This document shows positions 8,762-16,942 of a stretch of DNA of 49,302 nt, one piece after another. The stretch is taken from assembly GCA_903911435.1 (NCBI GenBank), contig CAIWDF010000090.1, forward strand, positions 1 through 49,302, in the 5' to 3' direction. The translations under genes and the position numbers were made by a program. The number at the start of each line of letters is the position of its first letter. The first letter of the stretch is position 1. This stretch comes from an uncultured Bacteroidota bacterium (lineage in GTDB: Bacteria > Bacteroidota > Bacteroidia > 2-12-FULL-35-15). The notes under the pieces are model-generated. The model saw only the letters and a list, made by a program, of their open reading frames with translations, searched no databases and was not told where the DNA came from.

Positions 8762-9634
8762 TTATGGAACAATAATTTTCAAAGATAAGGGATTAACTTT
8801 TACAGTAACCACAGCTCCCGATTCAATTGGCTCACCATCGATATGAGCAATCGTACGCTTTTGCTTTACAGTCACCTCTTTTGCTTTTATAATTTCAAGA
8901 TGTTTCGTTTGGTGTAGCTTTCTGTTGAATAAATGATATCCAACCGACAAGCCATTTCTCCAACTAATTTTTTTAAGAATAGCAATATCCATCAGTCCAT
9001 CCGAAATGTCAGCTGTTGGCGCTATATGAGCATTGTTTCCCCATTGACTTCCATTTGCAAAACTAATTAGAAATGCTTCTTTAAACACCGATTCTCCATC
9101 AAATATCAATTCGTATTTTTCCGATTGATATTGCCTTAATTCGCGCAACACAAGTTTGATGTAAGACGAAAATCCCCGCTTACCATAGTTCGTAAACTCC
9201 CAACCAATTTGTGCATCAAAACCGATTCCTGCAACATTCACAAAATGGGTATCATTGAATTGAATCGTGTCAATTTGGCTCTGTTTGCCAGTATTAATTA
9301 TAGTTAATGCTTGTTTTAAATCCAAAGGGATTTTAAGATGCCTTGCCAATCCATTACCTGATCCTGTAGGTAGCAATGCCATTGCTGTGTTGGTTCCAAT
9401 TAAACCATTCGCAACCTCGTTTACAGAACCATCACCACCCACAGCAACCACAATGTCATAGAGTTCTTCAGCCGCTTGTTTAGCCAGCAATATTGCATGT
9501 TTCGGTGCATTAGTATAAATTATTTTATAGTCGTATTTTTCCATGTCAAGGTAATCGGAAGCTAAGCCTTCAATTACTTTCTGCTTGCCAACACCTGAAA
9601 TAGGATTAACTATAAAACAAATTTTCTTTTTCAC
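8762..9634 (-). CDS. Diacylglycerol kinase-like lipid kinase (DagK/YegS family)
   Basis: A 290-residue soluble or membrane-associated lipid kinase that phosphorylates diacylglycerol, a sphingoid base or a related lipid with ATP. The signature GGDGSVNEV (66-74) and the PTGSGNGLAR loop (89-98) are intact, as is NPISG at the N-terminus. The C-terminal beta domain contains GLMDIAILKK and HIDGEP. The start codon is GTG: no in-frame ATG lies between it and the upstream in-frame stop. It sits between yciH and the LtaS-like gene in one orientation. The substrate cannot be told from sequence. Confidence 0.92.
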   Translation of the reverse strand: MKKKICFIVNPISGVGKQKVIEGLASDYLDMEKYDYKIIYTNAPKHAILLAKQAAEELYDIVVAVGGDGSVNEVANGLIGTNTAMALLPTGSGNGLARHLKIPLDLKQALTIINTGKQSQIDTIQFNDTHFVNVAGIGFDAQIGWEFTNYGKRGFSSYIKLVLRELRQYQSEKYELIFDGESVFKEAFLISFANGSQWGNNAHIAPTADISDGLMDIAILKKISWRNGLSVGYHLFNRKLHQTKHLEIIKAKEVTVKQKRTIAHIDGEPIESGAVVTVKVNPLSLKIIVP

Positions 9635-9674
9635 CTCTAATGTATTTAAACCTCAACTTATAATTTGTAGAGTT

Positions 9675-11570
9675 TTATTTCATTTTATTGTTTATCAAAC
9701 TTTGTTGATAGGTTTGAATAATGGCTTTTGCTTTCTTTTCCATCCCTCTTGCTATCTCCTGCTTTTTGAGTATTAAATTTTCTTTAAGTAAACTATCCGT
9801 ATAATAATTGCAGAGCTCGTTCGATTTTTCTCCATCGAATTGCAAAGTGTATTTGTTCTGAATAAATTGAAAAACATCATTATTGATGTTCAATGCAAAA
9901 TGTTCTGCCGTTGTGTCGAATACAGATGTACCAAAGGCAAAGTAATTATCTGGATAATTCAAGTAATCAAGCACCGAAGGCATGATGTCGATATGTTGAG
10001 TTGTGGTACTATCAAACTTTTTTAAGTCACTGTTTGGTAGATAATAGATGATGGGAATGGAGTAATTCCCGATTCTGTTGATATAATAAGCATCATCAGT
10101 AATTCCAGTATGGTCAGCCGATAGCACAAACAAGGTGTTTTTATACCATGGCATCTTTTTAGCAGTTTCAAAAAAACGTCTCAGTGCATAATCGGTATAA
10201 CTAATCGACTTCTCTATTTCCAAATGTCCTGCTTTAAATTTGTTTGCATATCTTTCGGGCACAGCATAAGGGTGATGAGAGGTTAAAGTAAATAAAGTAG
10301 CGAAAAATGGTTGTTGTTTTGTGTTTATCGTATTAGCGGTGTATTGCATGAACTCCTCATCCCAAATTCCCCAATTTCCATCGTAATCTTTTTCGTCATT
10401 GTATTCCTTTCTACCATAATAATTATCATATCCTGCAAAACTAGCGAATACATCAAAGCCCATGGTCCCATTATCTCCGCCATGAAAAAAGGCAGAATAA
10501 TAGCCATGTTTCTTTAGCAAGCTTGCAAGACTATTGATTTGGTTACTTCCATATTGCGAAAAGATATAAGGTTCGTTAGACCATGTTGGAATGCTAGCAA
10601 CAATAGCTGGAATTCCTTCAATGGATTTTTTTCCATCCGAAAAAGCATTCGTACAGGTAAAACTTTCTTGCATCAACGAATCGAGAAAGGGAGTATATCC
10701 TGTTTTTCTCCCATTCAGTTTACCAATATACTCTTTCGAAAAACTCTCGAGTGAAATTACAAATACATTTAATTTCTTGAACCCTTCCTTTTTACTTTTA
10801 TGGTAAGGACTATAAATAGCAGCAAGTTCGGTTTCGTTTGAAAAATATTTTTTTGGCTCAATTCCTTCAACATCTAATGTTTTGAGAATAGTGAAGGGAG
10901 TGTTCACAAGCACAGGGATGTATTTTACGGTGGTGTATTCCACTGCATTCACTGTGGTGATAGGCTTCAGTTGCCATCCACCTCTATATCCAATGATGAA
11001 AACACCGATGCAGAAACAATAAATAAGGAATTGAAAGAGGTATTGTTTGCCATCCCAAATCAACTTCAATGGTTTTTCGGTTTTCTTATAGATAAGGTAA
11101 ACTGCCCAAGAAAACAAAGCCCAAAGTAGAAATACATACCAATAATCTTTTAGAAAAGTAGGGAGAAGTCTTCCTAAGTCATTACCCTTACCCCCTCCAA
11201 AAAAATTGAACACATCAGATGTGGTGCGTTTCATGGTGAATTTAAAATAAGCAAAGTCGACAGAATTTGCCAACATAGCGATGCTATTCACCATAATGAA
11301 TAACCACTTTAGGAAGGATTGGTAGATCCTGTTTTCACGGAAAGGGAATGGTAAAAGAACTAATAAAAGAAATATAGAATTGGAAAGAATAACAACAGAA
11401 ACATCGAATCGTATTCCATTAAATAATAAAAGGAGAAACCCACCAATACTTAAGCCTGAAAAAAAAGTGTGGTTGAACCAGAAAAATAAAATACGACAAA
11501 CTGAATAAAGAAGTAGAAGTAAGGCGAGACGTTTGGTGAGAATGGTTACTGGCTTGAGATACTTATCCAT
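9675..11570 (-). CDS. LTA synthase-family membrane sulfatase (phosphoglycerol/phosphoethanolamine transferase-like)
   Basis: An integral membrane protein of 631 residues with about five N-terminal membrane segments (roughly 10-215) and a large periplasmic alkaline-phosphatase-fold domain. The domain shows SLESFSKEYIG, the nucleophile region SDGKKSIEGIP, HGGDNGTMGFD, TLTSHHPYAVP and LFVLSADHTG, the metal-binding elements of the LtaS/sulfatase superfamily. A Gram-negative has no lipoteichoic acid, so the likely role is transfer of a phospho-head group to an envelope glycan or lipid. It has its own promoter and no tight partner. Family sure, substrate unknown. Confidence 0.9.
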   Translation of the reverse strand: MDKYLKPVTILTKRLALLLLLYSVCRILFFWFNHTFFSGLSIGGFLLLLFNGIRFDVSVVILSNSIFLLLVLLPFPFRENRIYQSFLKWLFIMVNSIAMLANSVDFAYFKFTMKRTTSDVFNFFGGGKGNDLGRLLPTFLKDYWYVFLLWALFSWAVYLIYKKTEKPLKLIWDGKQYLFQFLIYCFCIGVFIIGYRGGWQLKPITTVNAVEYTTVKYIPVLVNTPFTILKTLDVEGIEPKKYFSNETELAAIYSPYHKSKKEGFKKLNVFVISLESFSKEYIGKLNGRKTGYTPFLDSLMQESFTCTNAFSDGKKSIEGIPAIVASIPTWSNEPYIFSQYGSNQINSLASLLKKHGYYSAFFHGGDNGTMGFDVFASFAGYDNYYGRKEYNDEKDYDGNWGIWDEEFMQYTANTINTKQQPFFATLFTLTSHHPYAVPERYANKFKAGHLEIEKSISYTDYALRRFFETAKKMPWYKNTLFVLSADHTGITDDAYYINRIGNYSIPIIYYLPNSDLKKFDSTTTQHIDIMPSVLDYLNYPDNYFAFGTSVFDTTAEHFALNINNDVFQFIQNKYTLQFDGEKSNELCNYYTDSLLKENLILKKQEIARGMEKKAKAIIQTYQQSLINNKMK

Positions 11571-11606
11571 TAATTTCTTTCAATATTGATTTAGCTGAAA
11601 AGTGGT

Positions 11607-11639
11607 CAAAAGTACTAAAATAGAATTACTGAAAACAAA
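11607..11639 (-). promoter_or_regulatory. Bacteroidota-type promoter of the LtaS-like gene
   Basis: On the minus strand TTTG (11639-11636), a 21-bp spacer and TACTTTTG (11614-11607), matching the phylum consensus. Predicted start of transcription near 11602, about 30 bases before the ATG. Confidence 0.7.
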
Positions 11640-11640
11640 A

Positions 11641-11664
11641 AAGTCCCGCAGAAATGCGGGACTT
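11641..11664 (-). terminator. Terminator of the first DUF5011 lipoprotein gene
   Basis: AAGTCCCGCA pairs perfectly with TGCGGGACTT (loop GAAA). On the minus strand a T-rich run follows. The hairpin lies 25 bases beyond the stop codon at 11689. Confidence 0.85.
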
Positions 11665-11688
11665 TTATTTAATAATAAGCTAAAATGA

Positions 11689-12348
11689 TTATCTAGCGTA
11701 AGTATCTCTAGAATGAATAGTCGTTCCATTCGTTACTTCTGTAAATGTGATAGAAACCGAAGGAGTTGAAGTGGTGCTAATAGTTCCTGATCCACTAAAA
11801 GTTCTGCTTGCAGAAGGATTACCACACGAAACTGTTTGTGAAGGAACAGTTAAAGCATTAGGGCTAGTCATATTGAAATAAACACTTCCACTTGTATAAT
11901 CAGCAAATTTGGTAAGGTCAACTCTTCCACTTCCTGTATTTGACAAATGCATTGTTTCATTATAGTTACTTGGTGTTACACCTACAGTATCAGGGCTGTA
12001 ATCTAAAACAGTAGCATAGTATCCATCAATGTCAACAACGTTAACAGTTCTAGTTGCTGTTGTTTGATTACCTGCTTTGTCTTTTGAAATATAAGTGATA
12101 GTGTAAGTTCCTGTAGCGCTCATCAATGGGCTGTCAGAAGTTTGTGCTAAAATTGTTCCATCAACATCATCAGATGCAGTAGCTCCTGGATCTGACCATA
12201 CAGTTGATTTTTGAATGTAATAAGGATTTGAACCAACTACCGTGATTACAGGTTTAGTGGTGTCGTCTGTTCCTTTTTTACATCCTGTGTTTACTATAGA
12301 TAATGCTACTAAAGCAATTGAAGCTGCTCCTAAAATTTGTTTTTTCAT
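11689..12348 (-). CDS. Lipoprotein with DUF5011/HYR-like Ig domain (paralogue 1)
   Basis: A 219-residue lipoprotein. The start is placed at MKKQI, giving a lipoprotein signal ending SIVNTGC (lipid Cys near residue 23); the longer frame would precede the promoter-proximal region. The Ig-like domain (about 30-105) has the DUF5011 hallmarks TKPVITVVGSNP, WSDPGATASDDVDG and GTYTITYISKDKAGNQTT.TRTV. A strand-rich C-terminal domain of about 110 residues follows. It is a paralogue of the protein at 12897-13571, with the same architecture and spacing. Probably on the outer membrane or periplasmic side; binding partner unknown. Confidence 0.88.
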   Translation of the reverse strand: MKKQILGAASIALVALSIVNTGCKKGTDDTTKPVITVVGSNPYYIQKSTVWSDPGATASDDVDGTILAQTSDSPLMSATGTYTITYISKDKAGNQTTATRTVNVVDIDGYYATVLDYSPDTVGVTPSNYNETMHLSNTGSGRVDLTKFADYTSGSVYFNMTSPNALTVPSQTVSCGNPSASRTFSGSGTISTTSTPSVSITFTEVTNGTTIHSRDTYAR

Positions 12349-12388
12349 TTTGTTTTTAATTTTTAATGGTTGATTTAAAATTCGGGTG

Positions 12389-12396
12389 CAAATATA
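12389..12396 (-). promoter_or_regulatory. -7 element of the first DUF5011 lipoprotein gene
   Basis: TATATTTG on the minus strand matches TAnnTTTG, 41 bases before the chosen ATG and downstream of the longer-frame start, which supports the shorter start. Confidence 0.5.
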
Positions 12397-12424
12397 CATA
12401 ACTTTTGTTAAATGGAAGTCTTTT

Positions 12425-12457
12425 TTTGTTGTTCCACTAAAATTAGTACTACTTTTG
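12425..12457 (+). promoter_or_regulatory. Promoter of the small charged lipoprotein gene
   Basis: TTTG (12425-12428), 21-bp spacer, TACTTTTG (12450-12457). Predicted start near 12462, leader about 27 bases. Confidence 0.7.
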
Positions 12458-12488
12458 CAGTCGATTAATCAATATAAATAACAAAAAA

Positions 12489-12815
12489 ATGAAAAAAATT
12501 TTTACACTAGTTGCCGTTGCAGGAATGTTTACATTCGTAGCTTGCGGTCCATCTGCTGAAGAAAAAGCAAAAATGGAAAAAGCAAAACAAGATTCAATTG
12601 CTGCTGTTGAAGCTGCTAAAGCTGCTGAAGAAGCTGCTAAAGCACAAGCAATTGCTGACTCAACTGCTAAATTTGCTGAAGAAGCAAAAGCAAAAATGGT
12701 AGCTGATTCTACTGCAAAGTACGAAGCTGACCACAAAAAAGCTGCAAAACCTGCTAAAAAAGAAGCACCTAAAAAAGATGCTCCTAAAGTAAAAGCTGGT
12801 CAAGGAAAAGGATAA
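12489..12815 (+). CDS. Small Ala/Lys/Glu-rich lipoprotein
   Basis: A 108-residue protein. The signal peptide MKKIFTLVAVAGMFTFVAC ends at a lipobox (VAC, Cys19). The mature part is almost entirely low-complexity A, K, E and D with repeated AKAKM and ADSTAK motifs, likely a long charged helix or coiled coil, then a K/P-rich tail. Similar small lipoproteins are common in Bacteroidota; function unknown, perhaps a periplasmic spacer. Its own promoter lies upstream and a bidirectional terminator follows. It sits between two paralogous lipoprotein genes on the other strand. Confidence 0.85.
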   Translation: MKKIFTLVAVAGMFTFVACGPSAEEKAKMEKAKQDSIAAVEAAKAAEEAAKAQAIADSTAKFAEEAKAKMVADSTAKYEADHKKAAKPAKKEAPKKDAPKVKAGQGKG

Positions 12816-12840
12816 TCTTTAATTCCTTAACAACAAAAAA

Positions 12841-12868
12841 GCCTCGAAATATTTCGAGGCTTTTTTTT
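12841..12868. terminator. Bidirectional terminator
   Basis: The perfect palindrome GCCTCGAAATATTTCGAGGC has A residues before it and eight T residues after it. It serves the plus gene ending at 12815 and the minus gene ending at 12897. Confidence 0.9.
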
Positions 12869-12896
12869 GTGCTTAATTCTAATACCAATGATTTTA

Positions 12897-13571
12897 TCAC
12901 CGATGGGTGAAAACTGCTGTTCCTTGTATTAGAGAATCGATGGAATTGATTTCTTTAAAGTGGAAAGTGAGTTTTAATTTATCAGTTCCTATTCCCATTC
13001 CACTAATACTACCTTGCCCTTCAATTTGGTCTGTTCCTCCACTAGCGGCAGGTTGATTTAATACCGTGATGCTAGTTCCCATAAAAGAAGTTATAGCAAT
13101 GTTAGCCGGGCGTCTAGCGAAATTACTTATTGTTAAATCATAGTAGGTAGGAATGTTGATGGCTGTAACTATTGAGGAATCAGGGTGAGTAGGAACAGTA
13201 TTTCTAGATGTATCGCTACAAGAATATTGCACCAAATCATATTTTCCATCAAAATTCACAACTTTTACTGTTCTGCTTGCCGTTACCGAGTTTTCTGCTT
13301 CATCTTTTGCAGTATATATTATAGTGTAGGTACCAACAACGTCAGGGTTCACATTTCCAGTACTTGTTACGGCTACCGTTCCATCTTTATCATCGTTGGC
13401 CGAACAACCCATATCAGCATAAGATTTTCCTTGTTGCCAATACATGGTGGTTGGACCATACATTGTTAAGATAGGACTAGTGGTGTCTTTCGGATCTTTT
13501 TTACAACTACTGACAAATAAAGAAGATGACAGCAAAGTAATACATGATAATAGAATAAGATTTTTCTTCAT
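12897..13571 (-). CDS. Lipoprotein with DUF5011/HYR-like Ig domain (paralogue 2)
   Basis: A 224-residue lipoprotein with start at MKKNL and lipobox SLFVSSC (lipid Cys near residue 23). The Ig-like domain carries TTSPILTMYGPT, YADMGCSANDDKDG and GTYTIIYTAKDEAENS, then TASRTVKVVNFDGKYD, colinear with the paralogue at 11689-12348. The C-terminal domain shares the YDLVQYSCSD/ITSF arrangement and the QIEGQGSISG segment but is diverged. The longer frame upstream is rejected because it would begin upstream of the -7 element. Likely surface or periplasmic; role unknown. Confidence 0.88.
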   Translation of the reverse strand: MKKNLILLSCITLLSSSLFVSSCKKDPKDTTSPILTMYGPTTMYWQQGKSYADMGCSANDDKDGTVAVTSTGNVNPDVVGTYTIIYTAKDEAENSVTASRTVKVVNFDGKYDLVQYSCSDTSRNTVPTHPDSSIVTAINIPTYYDLTISNFARRPANIAITSFMGTSITVLNQPAASGGTDQIEGQGSISGMGIGTDKLKLTFHFKEINSIDSLIQGTAVFTHR

Positions 13572-13601
13572 CTGTTTTTTTATTTCAAGATAAGTGAAGC
13601 A

Positions 13602-13609
13602 CAAAAGTA
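13602..13609 (-). promoter_or_regulatory. -7 element of the second DUF5011 lipoprotein gene
   Basis: TACTTTTG on the minus strand, 31 bases before the chosen ATG; predicted leader about 26 bases. Confidence 0.55.
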
Positions 13610-13751
13610 TAAAAAAATACCATCGAAATAAAATCATACCTATTTTAAAAGTTAATCAACTCATTTTTTGCGTTGACCATTCAGGATTCACAAATTAAAT
13701 TAAAGTTTGAGATGTTTTCAAAAAATGTTTTCCCATTCAAGAAATAAAATC

Positions 13752-13759
13752 TATTTTTG
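13752..13759 (+). promoter_or_regulatory. -7 element of the MgtE-like/NRAMP operon
   Basis: TATTTTTG matches TAnnTTTG; no clear TTTG lies about 21 bp upstream. It predicts transcription from near 13765 and an unusually long leader of about 135 bases. Confidence 0.55.
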
Positions 13760-13765
13760 CGCGAT

Positions 13766-13899
13766 TTTTATCAGGAATAAACAATAATGGACGAAGGCCC
13801 TACGTATAGTAAAATAAATAAACCACAGTAAAGCGGGCGGCATTCTGATTTTCTTTCAGTCACTGCTTCCTTCTTCACTACAAAAGATAGGAGGCAAAA
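13766..13899 (+). promoter_or_regulatory. Candidate structured 5' leader with a perfect Shine-Dalgarno
   Basis: The region between the -7 element and the sensor gene has no reading frame. GACGAAGG (13790-13797) can pair with CCTTCTTC (13869-13876), one mismatch, closing about 70 bases that contain a small hairpin CTGA-TCAG (13843-13860 area). A perfect AGGAGG (13889-13894) sits five bases before the ATG, rare in this phylum, and its AGGA could instead pair with TCCT at 13868-13871. That gives two mutually exclusive folds. It matches none of the metal riboswitch classes I can recognise. Inference only. Confidence 0.35.
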
Positions 13900-15174
13900 A
13901 TGACTTCACAAATAACATTTTATTTAAGCCGTTTAATTGGTACCAAATGTGTTGGACTCGATGGTAAAACCATTGGTATCCTTAAGGATTTGATTATTGA
14001 AAATCAAACTCCAATACATCCAGATAACGAGCCTATTCGCCCTAAAGTAATCGCTTTTCAAATAAAACACAAAAAGCAAATTCGTTATCTGAATTCTCAA
14101 TTCATACAGATTCAAAAGAAAAACGATAACTATAAAATCATTTGCGAAAAGATAGAACACCCCGCTGTGGATGTGATTCATCACTCCCTTTTCTTGGTGG
14201 ATAATGTACTCGACAAACAAATTGTCGATATTAATGGTAGAAAACTTGTTCGAGTAAATGATATAAGGTTAGTTTCTATTCCCTCTGGCATCTATGCTGT
14301 GGCTGTAGATGTTGGGGTAGAAGGCCTGTTGAGACGATTAGGTGTTGCTAAAAAGATAACTACTTTACTTAAACCATTCAAAGTTTCAATTCCTTCAAAG
14401 TTCTTTCTTTGGGATGATATTGCAGCGGTTGATTATGGCCATTCGGGAATAAAACTTTCTAAAACAGTGGCGAAATTGGAAACTCTTCACCCATCTGATG
14501 TAGCTGATATTATCGAAGATTTTGGTAAGTACGAAGGTTCACGAGTGTTCGAAGCTTTGAATGATGAACATGCAGCCGATGTATTGGAGGAACTTGAACC
14601 TCATGCACAAGTGCAAATCATCGAGAGTCTTTCAGTTGAAAAAGCTGCTGATGTACTCGAAAAGATGCCTGCTGATGAGGTTGCCGATTTGTTAGAAGAA
14701 CTTGGTGAAGAAAAAGCAGAGGAGTTGCTCATGGAGATGGACAAGGAGTCTTCGGAAGAAGTACGTGAACTTCTCGAGTATCCAGGACATTCGGTTGGAA
14801 GTATTATGAGTACTGATTACCTTTCGTTTAAAGAAAACACAAAAGTGAATGATGTACTCATTTTTCTGCGTGAACAAAAGCCGGAGGCAAATACTATTTA
14901 TGCTCTCTTTGTAATTGATCAAACGGACAAATTTCTTTCATCCGTTACTCTTCGCGACATCGTGGTGGCTCATCCCGATTCAACAATGAAAGACATTATG
15001 AAGAAAAATCCTGTGACGGTGTTTGATGATGATAATATTGACGAACTAGGAGAAATTGTTTCGAAATATAATTTATTGGCTGTGCCTGTTATTAATAAAC
15101 AAAAGCAATTGGAAGGCATGGTGGTGATAGATGATATCGTTGAAGATTTGCTAAATAAAGGTAAAACCAAATAA
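13900..15174 (+). CDS. Soluble MgtE-type Mg2+ sensor: PRC-barrel repeats, MgtE N domain, tandem CBS, no membrane domain
   Basis: A 424-residue cytosolic protein. Residues 1-80 and 100-180 are two PRC-barrel-like units (LIGTKCVGLDGKTIGILKDL; LDKQIVDINGRKLVRVNDI). Residues 193-295 form the MgtE N superhelix (LHPSDVADIIEDF and repeats of the type AADVLEEL). Residues 300-420 form a CBS pair (GSIMSTDYLSF; IMKKNPVTVFDDD, ending VVIDDIVEDLL). In MgtE these domains bind Mg2+ and gate the pore; here the membrane channel is absent. The NRAMP-like gene starts 18 bases after the stop, so it probably gates or regulates that carrier. Domain calls are firm; regulation is inferred. Confidence 0.9.
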   Translation: MTSQITFYLSRLIGTKCVGLDGKTIGILKDLIIENQTPIHPDNEPIRPKVIAFQIKHKKQIRYLNSQFIQIQKKNDNYKIICEKIEHPAVDVIHHSLFLVDNVLDKQIVDINGRKLVRVNDIRLVSIPSGIYAVAVDVGVEGLLRRLGVAKKITTLLKPFKVSIPSKFFLWDDIAAVDYGHSGIKLSKTVAKLETLHPSDVADIIEDFGKYEGSRVFEALNDEHAADVLEELEPHAQVQIIESLSVEKAADVLEKMPADEVADLLEELGEEKAEELLMEMDKESSEEVRELLEYPGHSVGSIMSTDYLSFKENTKVNDVLIFLREQKPEANTIYALFVIDQTDKFLSSVTLRDIVVAHPDSTMKDIMKKNPVTVFDDDNIDELGEIVSKYNLLAVPVINKQKQLEGMVVIDDIVEDLLNKGKTK

Positions 15175-15192
15175 TTAAATGTCTATTGTTTT

Positions 15193-16443
15193 ATGGCTTT
15201 ATTAAAGATAAAAAGAAAAAGATTTTGGGCACAACTAGCAGTGTTTGCTGCTGTTCTTGGCCCAGGTATCATTACCGGAAGTGTGGATAATGACGCTGGA
15301 GGTATCACCACGTATTCTGTTGCGGGTGCGCTTTATGGTTATAAATTGGTGTGGACCTTAATACCCTCGTTCATCGTACTTATTATTATTCAAGAGATGA
15401 ATGCTCGGATGGGAATAGTAACTGGTAAAGGGTTGGCTGATTTAATTCGTGAGAATGCTGGTGTAAAGGTTACCTTCTTTATTTTCGTTGGTTTGTTGAT
15501 TGCCGATATTGGAAACACTACCACAGAATTTGCAGGTGTGGCAGGTAGTATGGAAGTGTTTGGAATAAATAAATACATCTCGGTGCCATTGGTGGCTTTT
15601 GGAATATGGGTCTTAGTCGTCAAGGGGACTTATCAGAGTGCGGAAAAAATATTTCTTGTTTTTAGTGTCTGCCTCTTAACTTATATTGTTTCAGCAATAA
15701 TGGGGAAACCTCATTGGGCCGAAATAGGAAATTCCATTGTTCATCCTCAGCTCGACATGACCTCACAAAGCATTGCATTGGTCATTGGTTTGGTGGGTAC
15801 CACCATTGCTCCATGGATGCAATTCTACATGCAATCATCGGTAATTGAAAAAGGACTAAAAATGAAGAACTATAAATATGTTCTCATTGATATACTTATT
15901 GGATGCATCGCCACTGTGGTGGTTGCCTTTTTCATCATCATTGCTTGTGCATCTACTTTGCACGAAAATGGAATCGTCATCAACGAAGCCAAAGATGCAG
16001 CCATGGCCCTGAAACCTTTGGCTGGAGCATTAGCAGGATTTGTTTACGCTTTTGGATTATTCATTGCTTCTATATTTTCGGCTACTATTTTGCCATTGGC
16101 AACAGCCTTTTATGTTTGCGAAGCATTCGGGTTTGAGGCTGGAATAGATAAGAAATGGAAAGAAGCTCCAGAGTTTTATTATCTGTATACAAGCATCATC
16201 GTTATTTCGGCTCTTATTATTCTTATTCCAAATGCACCACTTATCGCTATTAGTTTATGGTCGCAGGTGCTTAATGGTATGCTATTGCCAGTAGTATTAG
16301 TGTGCATGATATTACTTGTAAACAACAAACGCATCATGGGAAAACATGTGAACAAACCTTTAAATAATATTATCGGTTGGTCGGCAGTAGCTGTTTTGGT
16401 AGCCCTTTCGTGCATATTGCTTTTAATGCCTTTATTCAAATAA
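15193..16443 (+). CDS. NRAMP-family divalent metal transporter with altered metal site, possibly Mg2+
   Basis: A polytopic inner-membrane carrier of 416 residues with about 11 membrane segments. TM1 has the family GPG (23-25), but the DPGN motif is DAGG (34-37), so the metal-binding Asn is Gly. The TM6 motif that is normally MPH reads APW (206-208), replacing the Met that favours Mn2+/Fe2+ over Mg2+/Ca2+ in canonical NRAMPs. With an MgtE-type sensor gene 18 bases upstream, Mg2+ is the most likely substrate. That is inference from residue loss and context. A DUF6438 gene follows 13 bases downstream. Confidence 0.9.
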   Translation: MALLKIKRKRFWAQLAVFAAVLGPGIITGSVDNDAGGITTYSVAGALYGYKLVWTLIPSFIVLIIIQEMNARMGIVTGKGLADLIRENAGVKVTFFIFVGLLIADIGNTTTEFAGVAGSMEVFGINKYISVPLVAFGIWVLVVKGTYQSAEKIFLVFSVCLLTYIVSAIMGKPHWAEIGNSIVHPQLDMTSQSIALVIGLVGTTIAPWMQFYMQSSVIEKGLKMKNYKYVLIDILIGCIATVVVAFFIIIACASTLHENGIVINEAKDAAMALKPLAGALAGFVYAFGLFIASIFSATILPLATAFYVCEAFGFEAGIDKKWKEAPEFYYLYTSIIVISALIILIPNAPLIAISLWSQVLNGMLLPVVLVCMILLVNNKRIMGKHVNKPLNNIIGWSAVAVLVALSCILLLMPLFK

Positions 16444-16456
16444 TATACCTTTTATC

Positions 16457-16942
16457 ATGAAAACTCTTCTGTATTCTTTTTTTATTTTGATACTTGCTCC
16501 ATGCAACAAACCTCAACAAACAGCTGTAACTAAGCCTACGAAAGACCTCTCGAAGATAATCATCACTTGCCGACAAACTGCCTGTTTTGGTAAATGTCCG
16601 GTAACAACGTTCACCATCAATGGTGGTACTAAAACCATGACATTTGTTGGACAATTGAATGTTGAACGACTTGGTAGATACACCAAACCGATTACAGATA
16701 AAGAATTGAGTGAAGTGGTGGAAGCCTTTGATAAAGCTAATTTCCTAGGATTCGATAAAGAATACCTTTCGAAAACTTCTGATTTTCCTTCGGTGGTTGT
16801 TACCTATTCGTACGATGGCGAATTGAAATCGGTTACCGATAGACAAGCTGGCCCGCCTGCATTGCAACAACTTGAACTTTTGCTACGCAGCATGGCCAAC
16901 AACTTACAAGGTTGGACGAAAGAAGTACCTGTGGAACACTAG
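16457..16942 (+). CDS. DUF6438-domain lipoprotein
   Basis: A 161-residue putative lipoprotein. The signal peptide ends LILAPC (Cys16). The DUF6438 hallmark follows: ITCRQTACFGKCPVTTFTINGG (around 36-57), with a Cys pair, then a LGRYTKPITDKELSEVVEAF helix and an SVVVTYSYDGELKSVTD segment. Function of the family is unknown. It is 13 bases after the NRAMP-like gene and may be its operon partner, or simply read through. Its TAG stop overlaps the stop of the convergent gene in a shared CTAG. Confidence 0.85.
   Translation: MKTLLYSFFILILAPCNKPQQTAVTKPTKDLSKIIITCRQTACFGKCPVTTFTINGGTKTMTFVGQLNVERLGRYTKPITDKELSEVVEAFDKANFLGFDKEYLSKTSDFPSVVVTYSYDGELKSVTDRQAGPPALQQLELLLRSMANNLQGWTKEVPVEH

Noticed and set aside
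9675-11570. True lipoteichoic acid synthase
   Set aside because: The fold matches, but a Gram-negative with LptD and LpxD does not make lipoteichoic acid; a related head-group transfer is more likely.
13766-13899. M-box or yybP-ykoY metal riboswitch
   Set aside because: None of the conserved loops of those classes can be found; only an unclassified structured leader is proposed.
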